Below are positions 22,691 through 34,106 of a stretch of DNA of 64,000 bases, piece after piece. This DNA comes from Simmondsia chinensis (lineage: Eukaryota; Streptophyta; Magnoliopsida; Caryophyllales; Simmondsiaceae). Below the pieces are notes generated by a model that was not told where the DNA came from, ran no database searches, and saw only the letters and a list, made by a program, of their open reading frames with translations. A program made the position numbers and the translations under genes. Numbering within the stretch: position 1 is the stretch's first letter; each line of letters starts with the position of its first letter. The DNA lies in the NCBI GenBank assembly GCA_018398585.1, contig JAGTTD010000025.1:15009578-15073577 (forward strand), written 5' to 3'.

Positions 22691-24275
22691 TATTAAGACC
22701 AAATCATCTCTATATATCATATTTAGAGCTTAAATTAAAAATACCCCATTTTTTGAAAATCCATAAACTTTGTTATTAAGCTCAAATCACGTTTACACAT
22801 TGAATATAGGAAGTTACGAATTTACAAAATGTGAGTTGTATTAATAACAAAGTTTAGAGTGCTATTTTTTGAAAATTGAAAGTGTAGAGGTATATTATGT
22901 TTAATTGCAAAGTTCAAGAGGTTATTTTATAAAATTGAAAGTGTAAAAGCTATGTTTTGTCTAATTATAAAGTTCATGTGTGTGTTTTGTTAGGAAAATG
23001 ATACAAGTTGAACTTAAGTGCTATGGGAAAATAACATTCCACATTGGAAAAAATGATAAAGAGTGTTCTAGTTTACATAGACAAATGCTACCCTTCACTT
23101 GAATTGAGTTATGGGTGAGAGAATGGTGGGAACTACACACGCGCGCCGCCCATCCGCCGTGCTCGGGCGAGGGTGTGGGTAATCTTTTTTTAACGAGTAT
23201 AATTATTTTGTCGAAAAATAAATTCTAGAAACCATTACTAGCTGTTTATAGTACTAACCGTTGGGCATTCATGGATTCAGTTTTTACAATAGCAATTAAC
23301 CGTTGGTATTTACTCTTTTCCATCGATTTAATACCTTTGGCGGTAATATGAAATCAAGTGTACCATTCTGCAGAGAATAACCAACCAAAACTCAACTTCT
23401 TCTTCCTCTTCCTCTTCCTCTGTTTTTCTTTTCGTTCTCCTTTTCTCTCTTAAAATATTTGGGCAAAGTTCTCAGGCTCTTCTACCCGACAATTAACGAG
23501 TACACATTAAGAGACAAACAATGTTAATCCTGGAGGATGGTCGCCAATACTACTATTTGTACCGGAGTAGCAGTGAAATCATTTTTTAGGACTGTGGTCT
23601 TTTACCAAAGCGTGACATCTTCGGCATTCTAATCAATCTCCACATTTTTCGGTATTATTTGATTGCTATGTTTAGGTATTCTTACTAAATTTCACGGCTG
23701 CATCTTCGCTGATTTATCTCTACAATTTTTCTAATTTTACTGCTAATTTCTACTATAATTTTTCCAGCTATTTTAGGTATTATTATACTGTAATTTTGCA
23801 TAAATATCTCACTACAATTTACATATTTATTTGCTACCGTATCTCTTTGAAATTACTAGTAATTTTACTGCAATTTTACACATATACTTTACTGAAATTT
23901 TCTACAGTATTTTACTAAATTTTTGCTGTAATTTTTGTTGGAAGCTTCACTGTAATTTTGTTGCTATAACTTGTTTTGTAAAATAAAAGTATAGGGGATC
24001 TCTTGAGTTTTTAAGAAAATTCGTGGAACGTTTTACATTTTGCCCTAATTTTTATAATAAAAAAAATAAGCAAAGAAAAAGAAAAATAGTAAAGCAAATA
24101 TAACAGTAACAAAATACCATCTAATAAAAATCCTAGATTTTTGACTAAAAAATAAAACCTAGATTTGTCTCTTCAGAGACATTCGATAAAAAAAAATCCT
24201 AGATTTGTCACTATGCTCTCAATTTACTTTTCCATAATACACACTTAAATTAAACATACGTCAATCTCTTATTAC
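22691..24275. other. AT-rich intergenic DNA with repeat scraps
   Basis: Bases 22740-22990 contain two to three copies of a phrase like AAGTTCAAGAGGTTATTTTATAAAATTGAAAGTGTAG. This is the subrepeat of the foldback-like element at 37935-39482, so it is probably one orphan arm. A CT-rich stretch lies at 23396-23455. Bases 23690-23960 repeat a TTACTGTAATTTT-like phrase about ten times in degenerate form. A short GC island (23140-23175) has no frame. I see no gene here. Confidence 0.5.
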
Positions 24276-24699
24276 TGTACGATTGTGGACCCCGATGCTA
24301 CAGCTAGAGCCATGTCATAGGGGGACATGTCAGCAAATCCGGACCTACCCAATCACATCAGCAAGTACTTGAAGATATTTAGTAGGCTTTTATTATCTAA
24401 TTAAGTATGCTTAGGCTAAGTTAATTTATTATATATAATATGTTTTGTTTAGGAGAGAGTATAGATTGGGTTTTTGACCATTTGCCTTCCTTTTTCCTCT
24501 CTCTCTCGGCTCTCCCACTTTTCTCTATTTCTCCTATCTTCTTCCCTCTCTATCCCTAAAAGTTACATATAATACTATACTTATAATTACGCATACATAT
24601 AGTAAATATACGATACGATTTAGCTATTATTTCATTGTTTGGTGTGACTGGATTGGATTTGCTCTATTGATTGCTTATGGTTGAAGTTAAATCATAACA
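24276..24699 (+). repeat. 5' LTR of the chromovirus
   Basis: It runs from TGTACGATTGTGGACC to AAATCATAACA and is collinear with 29480-29622 plus 34107-34384. It includes a CT-rich stretch (24495-24560). Confidence 0.8.
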
Positions 24700-24700
24700 A

Positions 24701-24713
24701 TTGGTATCAGACC
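24701..24713 (+). promoter_or_regulatory. Primer-binding site, tRNA-Met type
   Basis: TTGGTATCAGACC directly follows the LTR and matches the 3' end of initiator tRNA-Met with one change from the usual TGGTATCAGAGC. Confidence 0.75.
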
Positions 24714-24769
24714 CTATCCTTCCTCAGATTTGGATTGAAGGCTGACAATACCCATTCCCAAGCCCCGTT

Positions 24770-25950
24770 TCATGAACTAGAGGAGAATCCTCGATTGGCA
24801 TTTACCGTGTAGCAAGAAGGTCTGAGGACCAAACTGGCCTCGGTTTTTTCTAGCCTCCAAGATGGGCTCAATTCCCGAATTTCTCAAAACAGTCTGTTGA
24901 TGGATTGTATTCGACGCTCGGTTCAAGGATTGTCGATTCGAATGGGATCAATGGCAAATATACTCAGTGATTTAAAGGGTTTTGTGGGTATGAGAGGGAC
25001 CCAAGCACCGGACGAAGTTCTGACACGGGTGTCATGCAGCTATGCCCCACCGTCAAACGTATCAACCTCAAGCCGAAATCATGGTGCCCGGTTCAGCAGA
25101 GCTTGGAGATGGTAACTATCATTTCCCTACTCATGCTACTAAGAGTGATTTTCCTTGTTTTGACGGTAGTGATGTTAGGGATTGGCTCTTTAATATGAAA
25201 ATTATTTTGCCAGGGATAGAATCCCAAGGTGGGTTAAAGTTAGGCTTGCTAGCCTAGCACTTGAAGGGGATGCACTTTCGTGGCACCATGCTTATGTAGG
25301 CGCGTGACATGGAGAATCGTATTTTATGAGCATTTGTGGCCGTTTTGTGGGTTCTATTGATGACCCATTATCGAAGTTGACCCAATTGAGACAAACTGGT
25401 GATTTGAGTGAATATTTGAGTAAATTTGAGTTGCTTGTGAGTCGTTGTGGGTTGTCCGAGGCATAATGCATCAGTGTTTTCTCGGGTGGTTTGAAGGCTG
25501 AGTTAGTCGGGTGGGTTAGATTGTTTAAGCCCACAATCTTACATGACAAAATTGAATTGACTCTCTTGCAAGAGCAAAATTGTCCCCATTTAGCCCATAT
25601 CACGGGCAAAAGCCCCAGTATAATGGCCCCTCTCCTCCCTACACCTAATATATCACTTAGAAATACCTCAAATTGCCCCAATAAATCTCCCTTACCCTCT
25701 CCTCCCTACACCTAATATGTCACTTAGAAATACCTCGAATTGCTCCAATAAATCTCCCCTACCTTACCAAACCCCATTACAACCCATAAACCCCCTCCCT
25801 CCAACCCAAACACATTCCCACCTCACATAAAGAGCCAAAAATCAGAGTTAAATTCCCTTGACTCCTGCGAAAGTAGAGGAATATCAAGCTAAAAACCTAT
25901 GTTTCTATTGTCATGAACGCTTTAGCCTGGATCATAATTGTCCCATAATG
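24770..25950 (+). pseudogene. gag of the chromovirus
   Basis: Frames in pieces give the Ty3 capsid: FPCFDGSDVRDWLFNMK (about 25155-25200), then LALEGDALSWHHAY (about 25255-25295), then LTQLRQTGDLSEYLSKFELL (about 25375-25435). A zinc-knuckle-like CFYCHERFSLDHNC follows at about 25895-25935, lacking the canonical spacing and Gly. Stops near 25305 and 25464 and frame changes near 25040 and 25240 break it. Bases 25610-25720 contain a tandem duplication (CTCCTCCCTACACCTAATAT...CCTC occurs twice). Confidence 0.7.
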
Positions 25951-26129
25951 TAGAGGTATCAAATGTTCCTTATAGAGGTTGACAATGATGAAGAGGGGTT
26001 GCAAATGACTCCCTGTGCTACTGCTGCTACTGCTGCTGCTGAAACCGCAGGGGAGATCAATCCGAACCCGGACCCGGTCCTCATATTTTGATTCAAGCTC
26101 TTGAGGGTATTGCCCAATGTCAAACGATG

Positions 26130-26460
26130 TGAGTTCACAAATCTTGTTAAAAGAGGGTGGTTAGTATCCTTATTGATAGGGAAAGCACCCATAACTTCAT
26201 TAATATTGCTCTAGTTCAACAATTGAAGAGTTTTATAGATGCAACTCATAGACCCGCCATCACGATAGCCAATGGTAAACATGTTATGTGCGGGGTTATG
26301 TCGTGATTTGTCAATGAAGATGAAGGACATTCGTTTTGTATCCAATTTCCTAGTCATTGCACTCTCGGGATGTCATATGGTCGTTGAGATACAATGGTTA
26401 CAAAAATTAGGAAGAGTGCAATGGGACTTTATGGAGCGTGTCATGGAGTTTGTATGGAAA
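26130..26460 (+). pseudogene. Protease of the chromovirus, decayed
   Basis: The segment around 26175-26240 reads like the aspartic protease start, with STHNFINIALVQQLK, but the catalytic D-S/T-G is replaced by DRES. The following ITIANGKHVMCG is the usual second strand. Later codons are frameshifted near 26270. Confidence 0.6.
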
Positions 26461-26660
26461 GGATAGGCTGTGAAGTTACATGGGGAACCGAGAGAACAAC
26501 TTAAATAAGTGTTGGAAATAATATACACAATGTACAAGCTGCTAGGGCTGAATTTTTTGCGATTGAGCTCGCTGTTCTGCTGCATTACTGAGCTGCAGTG
26601 CTGTGTTACTGTTGGGTACCGAACAGGACACCTTCGAGGCTGAGCTCGCTGATTTATTAA

Positions 26661-27410
26661 GTGAATTTGAGGCTTTTATTTACTGAACCAAGAGGTCTGC
26701 TCCCTTCTAGACCAGGCTTTGATCATGGTATCCCTCTCGACGAGGGAAGCAATTCCATGAATCTCCGACCTTATTGCTATCCCGCCTTTCAAAAGGATGT
26801 GATTGAGAAGTTAATTCAAGAGATGCTAGACCTGGAAGTGATCCAAAATAGCTCATCTTCTTTAACTTCACCAGTTGTTTTGATGAAAAAGAGGGATGGC
26901 ACTTGGAGGTTATGCATAGATTACAGAGCCCTCAACAAAATGACGGTTAAGGACAAGTTTCCCATACCGATCACAGAGGAGTTGTTGGATGAGCTTGGTG
27001 GTTCGGTTTTTTTCACCAAATTAGACCTTCGATCTTGGTACTGGCAGATTCAGATGTCGCAAAGAGATGTGTACAAAACTGCCTTCCGTACTCACTTCGG
27101 TCATTTTGAGTTCACCGTTATGCCATTTGGGTTGATGAATGCCCATCTACATTTTAGGGCATCATGAATGACATCTTCGGCCCTTACGTAAGTTTGTGTT
27201 GGTTTTCTTTGATGATATTCATGTTTATAGTGCATCATGGGCCGAGCACATGCATCACTTTCGGGTTATTTTTGACCTGTTACGCACCAACCAATATTTA
27301 GTCAAATGTTCAAAATACTTCTTTGCCGTGATGAAAATGGAATACTTGGATCACGTTGTGTTGGGTAACAGTGTTCCAGCTGATCCGGCCAAGCTACAAG
27401 CCATTTAAGA
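26661..27410 (+). pseudogene. Reverse transcriptase of the chromovirus
   Basis: Well preserved in two pieces. The first includes the LRPYCYPAFQKDVIEKLI start, VVLMKKRDGTWRLCIDYRAL, TKLDLRSWYWQI and FTVMPFGLMNAH. A frameshift near 27160 follows. The second begins LVFFDDIHVYSASW, with both active-site aspartates present. It ends at a TAA at about 27406 just before the RGFLGLTGYYRHF segment. It is inactive because of the frame breaks rather than loss of the active site. Confidence 0.8.
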
Positions 27411-27419
27411 GTAGCCTCG

Positions 27420-27985
27420 ACCCACGAACATCAAGCAACTTAGAGGGTTTTTGGGACTTACCGGGTATTATCGACACTTCATCGAGCGATATAGTACTCT
27501 GGCTCGTCCTCTAACTGGTCTATTAAAGAAAGGGAACTTCGGTTGGTCCAATGAGGCTAAACGAGCGTTTGAGTTGTTGAAGAGGGCTTTGATGTCAGCC
27601 CCAGTCCTTGCATTACTAGATTTTTCCAAGGTTTTCGTGGTAGAAATCGAAGCATCTGTGGTTGGTATTGGTGTCATTTTGATGCAAGAGGGCCACCTTC
27701 TAGCATTTATTCACCGTGCCTTAGGCCCAAGGCACCAAGCTTGGTCAGTTTATGAGCGATAACTCTTGGTCGTTGTCTGCAATCGACAAGTGACAATAGT
27801 ATTTGGCAAGCCGACACTTCATCATACGCATGGATCAACAGTGTTTAAAGCATTTGTTGGAACAAACGTTGTCCACTCCATTCCAATATTTTTTTAAATT
27901 TTGAAGCTGATCGGATTCGATTGTAACATCGTCGAGAAACATGGCAAGGAAAACTGAGCAGTCGATGCTTTATCTTGAGTTAGTC
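27420..27985 (+). pseudogene. RT connection and RNase H of the chromovirus
   Basis: The frame 27451-27762 carries LRGFLGLTGYYRHFIERYST, LARPLTGLLKKGNFGW and the RNase H start VFVVEIEASVVGIGVILMQEG. There EIEAS stands where the catalytic Asp (DASxxGIG) is expected. After a stop at about 27760 the ASRHFIIRMDQQCLKHLLEQ part and VDALS follow in changed frames. Confidence 0.7.
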
Positions 27986-28079
27986 GTACTAAGGTACTCT
28001 ATATGGCAGTGTCGCAGATTTCATTGGATTTTTTAGACTGATTACATCGCTTATGGAAAACTGACTCCCTCTTAGCTCA

Positions 28080-29228
28080 GATTATTCATGATAGAGAGGA
28101 GGATTCGTTTGCACACCCTAAGTTTTCATGGCAAGGGGAGACAACTCGGCCGGTTAGTGGTAGGCCGAGCTTCAGATTTGCATCACACAATATTGTTATG
28201 GCTTCATGACTCCAGAGTGGGAGGGCACTCGTGTATACAGGGAACATACTGGCGTGTTCGTAGCCTCTTCTTTTGGAAGGGATTGAAGAATAATATTCGT
28301 GATTACTTACAACAATGCATAGTTTGCGAGCAACACAAGTACGAGACAGTGGCATCTCTGGGGTTACTCCAGCCACTTCTTGTACCTGACACAGTATGGA
28401 GTAGTGTTTCTCTTGATTTTATTTATGATCTTATTTTTTTGGCCAGACATTCAGTGATCTTGGAAGTAGTCAACCGATTGAGCAAGTATGCACATTTCTT
28501 GGCTTTTGCTTGCCCATATTGAGCAGCTTCTGTAGCTGAGCTCTACCTCGATCAGATTTACCATCTGCTTGGCATATCGGATACATTGATTGGTAATTGT
28601 GATCCAAATTTTTTCAACACATTTTGGCAAGAGTTGTTTTCACGTATGGGCACACAACTGAACCTCTCATCCTCATACCATTCACAGTCAGATGGACAAA
28701 CGTAAGTGCTCAGCCATTATCTAGAGACATATCTATGTTGCATGGCTAGCGAGTGCCTTCGAGAGTGGAGTCGGTGGCTACCCCTTCTGGAGTGGTGGTA
28801 CAACACCACATTCCACACCACTACCCAAGCTACACCTTATGAGGTATTGTATAGGCAACCACTACCCATTCACTGACCTTACCTTCCACGCGAGTTTAGA
28901 GTCAACATTTTTGAACATAGCCACAAAGCCCGAGAGGACACAACTGCCTTGTTGCGTTTCCACTTGCATCGAGCCTGCAACCGCATGAAACAGCATGCCG
29001 ATTCCCATCGCACTAAGCATGAGTTTGCTGTAGGAGACTATGTGTGGTTGAAGCTTAGCTTTAACCTTATCGCCAGCATAGTGAGGAACACTGGACTTTC
29101 CACATGCTCTCTCCATGCTATTACAGACCCATTCACGGTCCTTGATCGAGTCAGTACAATGGGCTACAAGCTTGACCTTCCTCCTCATACGCACATACAT
29201 CATACTATTCATGTGTCCTTGCTCAAAT
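28080..29228 (+). pseudogene. Integrase of the chromovirus
   Basis: The zinc-binding region and core can be followed: RSLFFWKGLKNNIRDYLQQ then CIVCEQHKYE (28255-28340). The first catalytic Asp is in VSLDFIYDL (about 28405). The second lies in a segment where the usual SDRD reads GNCD (about 28590), so that Asp has become Asn. The Glu region is HYLETYL (about 28715). The C-terminal part (VGDYVWLKL ... VSTMGYKLDLP ... HTIHVSLLK) stops at 29228. A TGA at 28520 and others break it. Confidence 0.75.
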
Positions 29229-29269
29229 GATGTTTTTTTTGTTCCCATCCAATGTATTCTGCTTCTAGA

Positions 29270-29468
29270 TGTCTGGGTGCCTATTGCTTCTCCACTGCAG
29301 CCACTGCATGTTCTCGATCGTCTCCTTATGAAAAGGCGCCATGTTGCAGCTACTCAGATCCTTGTTCAGTGGATTGATCATCTACCAGAGGAGGCCACAT
29401 GGGAGTTTCTTTATGACTTCCAGCACAAATTTCTAGATTTTGATCCTTGGGGTCAAGGGTTAACTTGA
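29270..29468 (+). pseudogene. Chromodomain remnant
   Basis: After a frameshift at about 29225 the frame reads LDRLLMKRRHVAATQILVQW ... LPEEATWEFLYDFQHKF. This is the end of the linker and the aromatic-rich chromodomain found at the C-terminus of chromovirus integrases. It ends at a TGA at 29466, twelve bases before the 3' LTR. In active elements the domain targets integration to marked chromatin. Confidence 0.7.
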
Positions 29469-29479
29469 GAGGACGCCAT

Positions 29480-29622
29480 TGATATAATCGTGGACCCCTA
29501 TGCTACAGTTAGAGCCACATTACAGCAGGACACGTCAGCAAATCGGGACCTAGCTACTTGACATATTAGCAAGTACTTGAAGATATTTAGTAGGCTTTTA
29601 TTATCTCATTAAACATGCTTAG
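29480..29622 (+). repeat. 3' LTR of the chromovirus, first part
   Basis: TGATATAATCGTGGACCCC ... CATGCTTAG matches 24276-24421 and is cut at 29622 by the nested element. Confidence 0.8.
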
Positions 29623-30375
29623 TGTCACCCTCCGCCTATCTTAGTAGAATTTTTACTTAAGTAGGCTTAGCATTGTAGAATACTCTAGAAGGATCTAGGT
29701 CGTGCTAGGGCCTTCCGGAGCATTCATGAATGCGTTTGAGTTTGGGTGCATGTATGTATGAAGAGACATGTCCCTTCGTGCTAAAGGACGTGTCCCTTGG
29801 GCCCACACACGATTCATTGTACACGATCCTCATGGAAGGACATGTCCCTTCCATATAGGGGTAGAATTCATGTAAGTGCATACACATGGGCACGGTTGAC
29901 ATATAGAGGCACGTCCCTATGGATAGAGGTGTGTCCCTAACATGACACATGGTTTACGTGGATGCTTGTATATAGGTAAGATTCATTCAATGTACTTAGG
30001 GGATGCATATACACGGTTTGCACAAAGGGGTGTGTCCCAAACGTGTCATGCATGCATATTAGTTAAGGACTTGTTTATTCATGTAAAGGGGGGTATTATT
30101 TCATTGTCTATAAATAAAGATGGCAAGACATTTGCTAAGAGGGATCAAACCCATTCGTCAAAACTCTCTCTCTAATTGTTCTAAGTGCCAAACGTGTGAA
30201 ATATACTTGTGTGTTCATCGTTTTCCTCTACTCTTCCATAATTCCATTCGTTGCCTTAATATTCACATGAAGTGTGTCTTGTGCGAGGGGGTTGCCTGAC
30301 TTAGCGAGGGACTTTCGGAGTGAAGTTAAGTGGCACACGGGCCTTGACAAAGGTGTCAAGAGTCATCCCGTGATA
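29623..30375 (+). repeat. 5' LTR of the nested element
   Basis: This 753-bp LTR starts TGTCACCCTCC and ends near GTGATA. Between 29765 and 30035 the phrase (G/A)CRTGTCCC(T/A) recurs about seven times. Compared with the 3' copy it has an extra 23-bp segment between two GTCCCTT repeats. Confidence 0.8.
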
Positions 30376-30400
30376 AGTGGTATCAGAGCGAGTTACGATT

Positions 30401-31505
30401 ATGGCTGGGAGTGTTGTCATGGAAGAAGGGGATGTTAGTACATCACAAGCCATGGAGGAACAACCAAGAGGAAGACCTGAGACACGTGCAAAGAAGTTAA
30501 GCAAGGCCAAGGACCCATCAGTGCCACGAGATGCACTTGGAAGTCTTGATGTACATGTGGCTCGGTTAGAGTTTGCTATGGGTGACGTCCACGATCACCT
30601 TGACACAGTTGATGCTTTGGGTGAAAGCTTCGCGGGACTAGAGGGCAAGGTGCTCGGTATGGTGAACGTTGTCAAGGCTGCTATGAAGTAGCAACTTGAT
30701 CAACTAAGGGGTGCGGTGTTCCAACTCAGGGAGGAGTTTGACATCGTCAAGGCAGATTGCGTGCTGTGCAAAATTGCCATTGCAAGTGGCGTTGGCACCA
30801 GGGGTGTGTCATGCGTCAGAGTACCAGATCCGCCTATATATGGTGATAACGTAATGCCAAGGAGGTTGACAACTTCTTATGGAGTGTTAAAAGGTACTGC
30901 AAGGCATTGCACATTCGTGATGAGGCTTCCAAGATCAACACGGCTACCCTATACTTAGGGGATGATGCCGCGTTATGGTGGAGGAGGCGCCATGGTGACA
31001 TAGCCAAGGGGGGACTTCGTGGAGGAGTTCAAGAGGCAATTCTTTCCTAAGAATGCCGAAGGGGTGGCCATGAAGAGGCTTAGGCGGCTGAAACAGACGA
31101 GGTCCATTCAGGACTACATCATGGAGTATCAGTCCCTCATGTTGGAAGTTCCAGACTTGCCAGAGGCAATCCGCCTACTTTACTATGGATGGCCTACAAC
31201 CGTGGGCTGAATTGGAGTTGAGAAGGAGGAGTGTTCAAGATCTCGCTAGTGTTATTGCGAAAGCCGAAAACTTGTTGGAGTTCCAGGACTACACTAAGAG
31301 GAGGAGAGAAGAGATGACAAGGAGAAAAGTGGGGGAGACAAACCTCAAAAACCTCCTACATTCAAGGGCAAAGAGAAATCGCACGAAGACAAGCAGGATC
31401 AAGAGAAGCGCCGAGGATGCTTTTTGTGTGATGGGTCACACTATGCTCGTGAGTGCCCTCAGCAGAAGGCACTAAACGCAATTGTGGCAGCACAAGAACA
31501 AGAGC
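30401..31505 (+). pseudogene. gag of the nested element
   Basis: It starts at ATG 30401 (MAGSVVMEEGD), eleven bases after the primer-binding site. An Ala/Lys/Glu-rich N-terminal part ends at a TAG at 30689. The capsid then continues in other frames: EEFKRQFFPKNAEG ... MKRLRRLKQTRSIQDYIMEY (about 31019-31130), then ELRRRSVQDLASVIAKAENL. A zinc knuckle follows in a third frame at about 31418-31460: CFLCDGSHYARECP, the CX2CX4HX4C pattern. Three frame changes and several stops make it non-functional. Confidence 0.75.
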
Positions 31506-31519
31506 TGGAACCGTAAGCA

Positions 31520-32375
31520 AAAGTGGAAAGAACCTGCATGGGGTCAATGCGCTTCCTGGGAGCCATGTCCCAGGTGGTGCACAGTGCTTTGGGGAGCAAG
31601 GCCCACGTTGGTCTTAATGGGCGCAGGGCTACGCAAGACAGTGCATAGGTCCTGGGCCTAACATAGTAGAGAACACTGGGTTTGCAGTGCACTGGAAGCA
31701 ACAGGAGCAGGACACGGGTTGCTGTGCAGATGCAGATGCAAGCCCATGTCATGACACAGCCGCCGGCCGCTGCTCACGTCCAGGCTTAGGCCCCAGGCAC
31801 TGCGCACGTCCAGGCGTAGGCCCTAGGTGCTGCATGTATCTAGACACAGGCCTAGGTCACACAGGCATGGACCCAGGGAGCAACAGAGGCAGAGGGCATG
31901 TCAGGAGTGATATGCCAGGGGTTGCGCAAGGATATGCATGGGTCCAGACACTTACGGGCATGGCTGGGCATGGCAAGATGACCAACGCGTAGGGAGGTGC
32001 GGAGGTTTAGAAGGGTGCCCTGGTCACGGGGGCCAAGGCGCAGGGAGGCGCGGAGGTCCGGAAGAGTACACATGGGTTTGCCACGGGTGACCGCAGGGCG
32101 TAGGCCTTGGGGTCTAATGGGACTGATGTGCAGGGACGCTTGCAAGTCACAGGAATCCATGGGACTAAGGCACCAGGGTGTGCCTAGGTCCAGAGGGGTG
32201 TTGCGCTGGTCCAGGCACAAACCCATGTCATGACATAGGCGTAGGGCGCTGCGGTGGTTCAGGCGCAAGCCTAGGGCGCTGCGCTAGCCCAGGCGCAGGC
32301 CCAAGTCACAGTGACATAGGCCCAGGGCGCTGCGCATGTCCAAGCGCAGGCCCAGGCCAAGAGGACTTCAACATC
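31520..32375 (+). repeat. GC-rich degenerate minisatellite between gag and protease
   Basis: Phrases such as CCCAGGCGCAGGCCCAGG and GGCGCTGCGCATGTCCAGGCG recur many times, in units of roughly 30 bases, in an otherwise AT-rich window. The best-kept tract is 31745-31860 and 32205-32360. In one frame it would encode Ala/Gln-rich repeats joining the zinc knuckle to the protease. Numerous short frames on both strands here are by-products. Confidence 0.65.
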
Positions 32376-32379
32376 GGAG

Positions 32380-32781
32380 GTGCACTTAAGGGGGGGGCTG
32401 ATGTTTGCCAAAGCAAGAGTGAACGGGGCTGAGACAAAGGCACTTCTTGGCACGGGTGCCACACATAATTTTGTGTCAAAGGAGGAAGTGGCACTGCTCG
32501 GGCTGAGCTATGCCCAAGAGGTGGGGTGGATGAAGGCCGTAAACTCTTCATCCAAGCCCATCCATGGGATTGCATACGGGGTGCCAATGCAACTGGGAGA
32601 TTGGCATGGCACCTTTGACCTGACAGTGATCATGATGGATGACTTCAAGATGGTATTGGGGATGGATTTCTTTAATGCCATGGGGCCTCTATCATTTCTA
32701 CGGGATGACGTGATACAAATTTCGCAGGGCCAAGAGATCTATGCAGTGCCTTTACTTCGGGAGCAAGTACGGGTCAAGTAA
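32380..32781 (+). pseudogene. Retroviral-type aspartic protease, catalytic Asp lost
   Basis: The frame reads ETKALLGTGATHNFVSKEEV near 32430-32490, followed by FDLTVIMMDDFKMVLGMDFF near 32610-32670. This is the plant RVP_2-like fold, with the active site at residues 16-26 and the second signature LGMDF. The usual A-L-L-D-T-G-A-T has Gly in place of the catalytic Asp (codon at about 32452). The frame closes at 32779 with no reverse transcriptase after it. Bases 32782-33382 hold no recognisable domain. Confidence 0.75.
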
Positions 32782-33382
32782 GTCTCATCCATGCAACTTG
32801 AGGGTGTACCCAAAGAAGTGGAGAGAGGACTTGAACCTGACAACGGTGTGACCCTGCTAGGACAACCGGGATCTAGGATCATGGGCCAGGCCTGGGTGCG
32901 TAAGGCTAGGCCCGGGTTGCGCTAGGGTGCGCACCACTTACGCTAGGGTGCGCATGGCCTGGGGATGGATGGGCATGACTCTATGGTGCAGAACGTGTGG
33001 AAGTTTGGACCAGACAAGAGGCCTAGGACTGACTGGGGGCTATCACAGACCTTGGAAAATAGTGTTGCTGGATGGGAAAGCAGGAGTTGTGGCCCGATGT
33101 GGGGCTGTAACGACTCAAAGTGGGCTATACATTCAGGAACCGGGACAAGGACATTGAAATAGGATGCATGTCATGGACCACGGATGCTGGAACCTCTGCG
33201 GAACTGGGACAAACTGAACTTGGGGCCCTCGAAGGGTGCCAACATACGCAACAACATGACTAAGTGCATGGAGTACTTAGTCCATTTGAAGGGACTTCCA
33301 GACATTGAAGTTTTGGGGGCATTGGGGACATTCAAAACTACTTGGCATTGATGAGGGCATCAATGGCTTAGGCACGGGAGAG

Positions 33383-34106
33383 TGTCACCCTCCACCTATC
33401 TTAGTAGAATTTTTATTTAAGTAGGCTTAGCATTGTAGAATACTCTAGAAGCATCTAGGACGTGCTAGGGCCTTCCGGAGCATTCATGGGTGCTTTTAAG
33501 TTTGGGTGCATGTATGTATGAAGAGGCATGTCCCTTGGGCCCTCACACGGTTCAATGTACACGATCCTCATGGGGAGGACATGCCCCTTCCATATAGGAG
33601 TAGAATTCATGTAAGTGCATACACATGGGCACAGTTGACATATAGAGGCACGTCCCTACGGATAGAGGCGTGTCCCTAGCATGACGCACGGTTTATGTGG
33701 ATGCATGTATATAGGTAAGATTCATTCAATGTACTTAGGGGATGCATGTACAGGTTTGCACAAAGGAGTGTGTCCCAACCGTGTCATTTATGCATATTAG
33801 TTAAGGGCTTGTTTATTTATGTAACGGGGTGTATTATTTCATTGTCCATAAATAAAGATGGCAAGGCATTTATCAAGGGGGATCAAACCCATTCATCCAA
33901 ACTTTCTCTAATTGTTCTAAGTGCCAAACGTGTGAAATATACTTGTGTGTTCATGATTTTCCTCTACTCTTCCATAATTCCTTTCATTGCCTTAATATTC
34001 ACATAAAGTGTGTCTTGTGCGTGGGAGTTGCCTGACTTAGCGAGGAACTTTAGGAGTGAAGTTAAGTGGCACACGGGCCTTGACAAGGGTGTCAAGAGTC
34101 ATCCGT
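33383..34106 (+). repeat. 3' LTR of the nested element
   Basis: It is collinear with 29623-30375 and lacks 23 bp near 33530 and the last few bases. It is joined directly to the resumed chromovirus LTR (TATGTTTTGTTCAGG). Confidence 0.8.

Larger units (their letters stand above)
29623..34106 (+). mobile_element. gag-protease-only LTR retrotransposon nested in the chromovirus LTR
   Basis: The element has LTRs 29623-30375 and 33383-34106, a perfect TGGTATCAGAGC primer-binding site at 30378, gag, a GC-rich repetitive spacer and a protease-like frame. There is no reverse transcriptase or integrase. The 4.5-kb element is therefore non-autonomous. A target duplication is not seen: the last bases of the 3' LTR and about 24 bp of chromovirus LTR are missing at the junction, so a small deletion followed insertion. 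Confidence 0.85.

Noticed and set aside
30401..30691. Independent host gene starting at 30401
   Set aside because: It follows a primer-binding site by eleven bases and leads into capsid and zinc knuckle; it is the gag of the nested element.
31459..32587. Numerous frames on both strands in the GC-rich minisatellite
   Set aside because: Repetitive GC-rich DNA is stop-poor in all frames; the codon content follows the repeat, not a protein.
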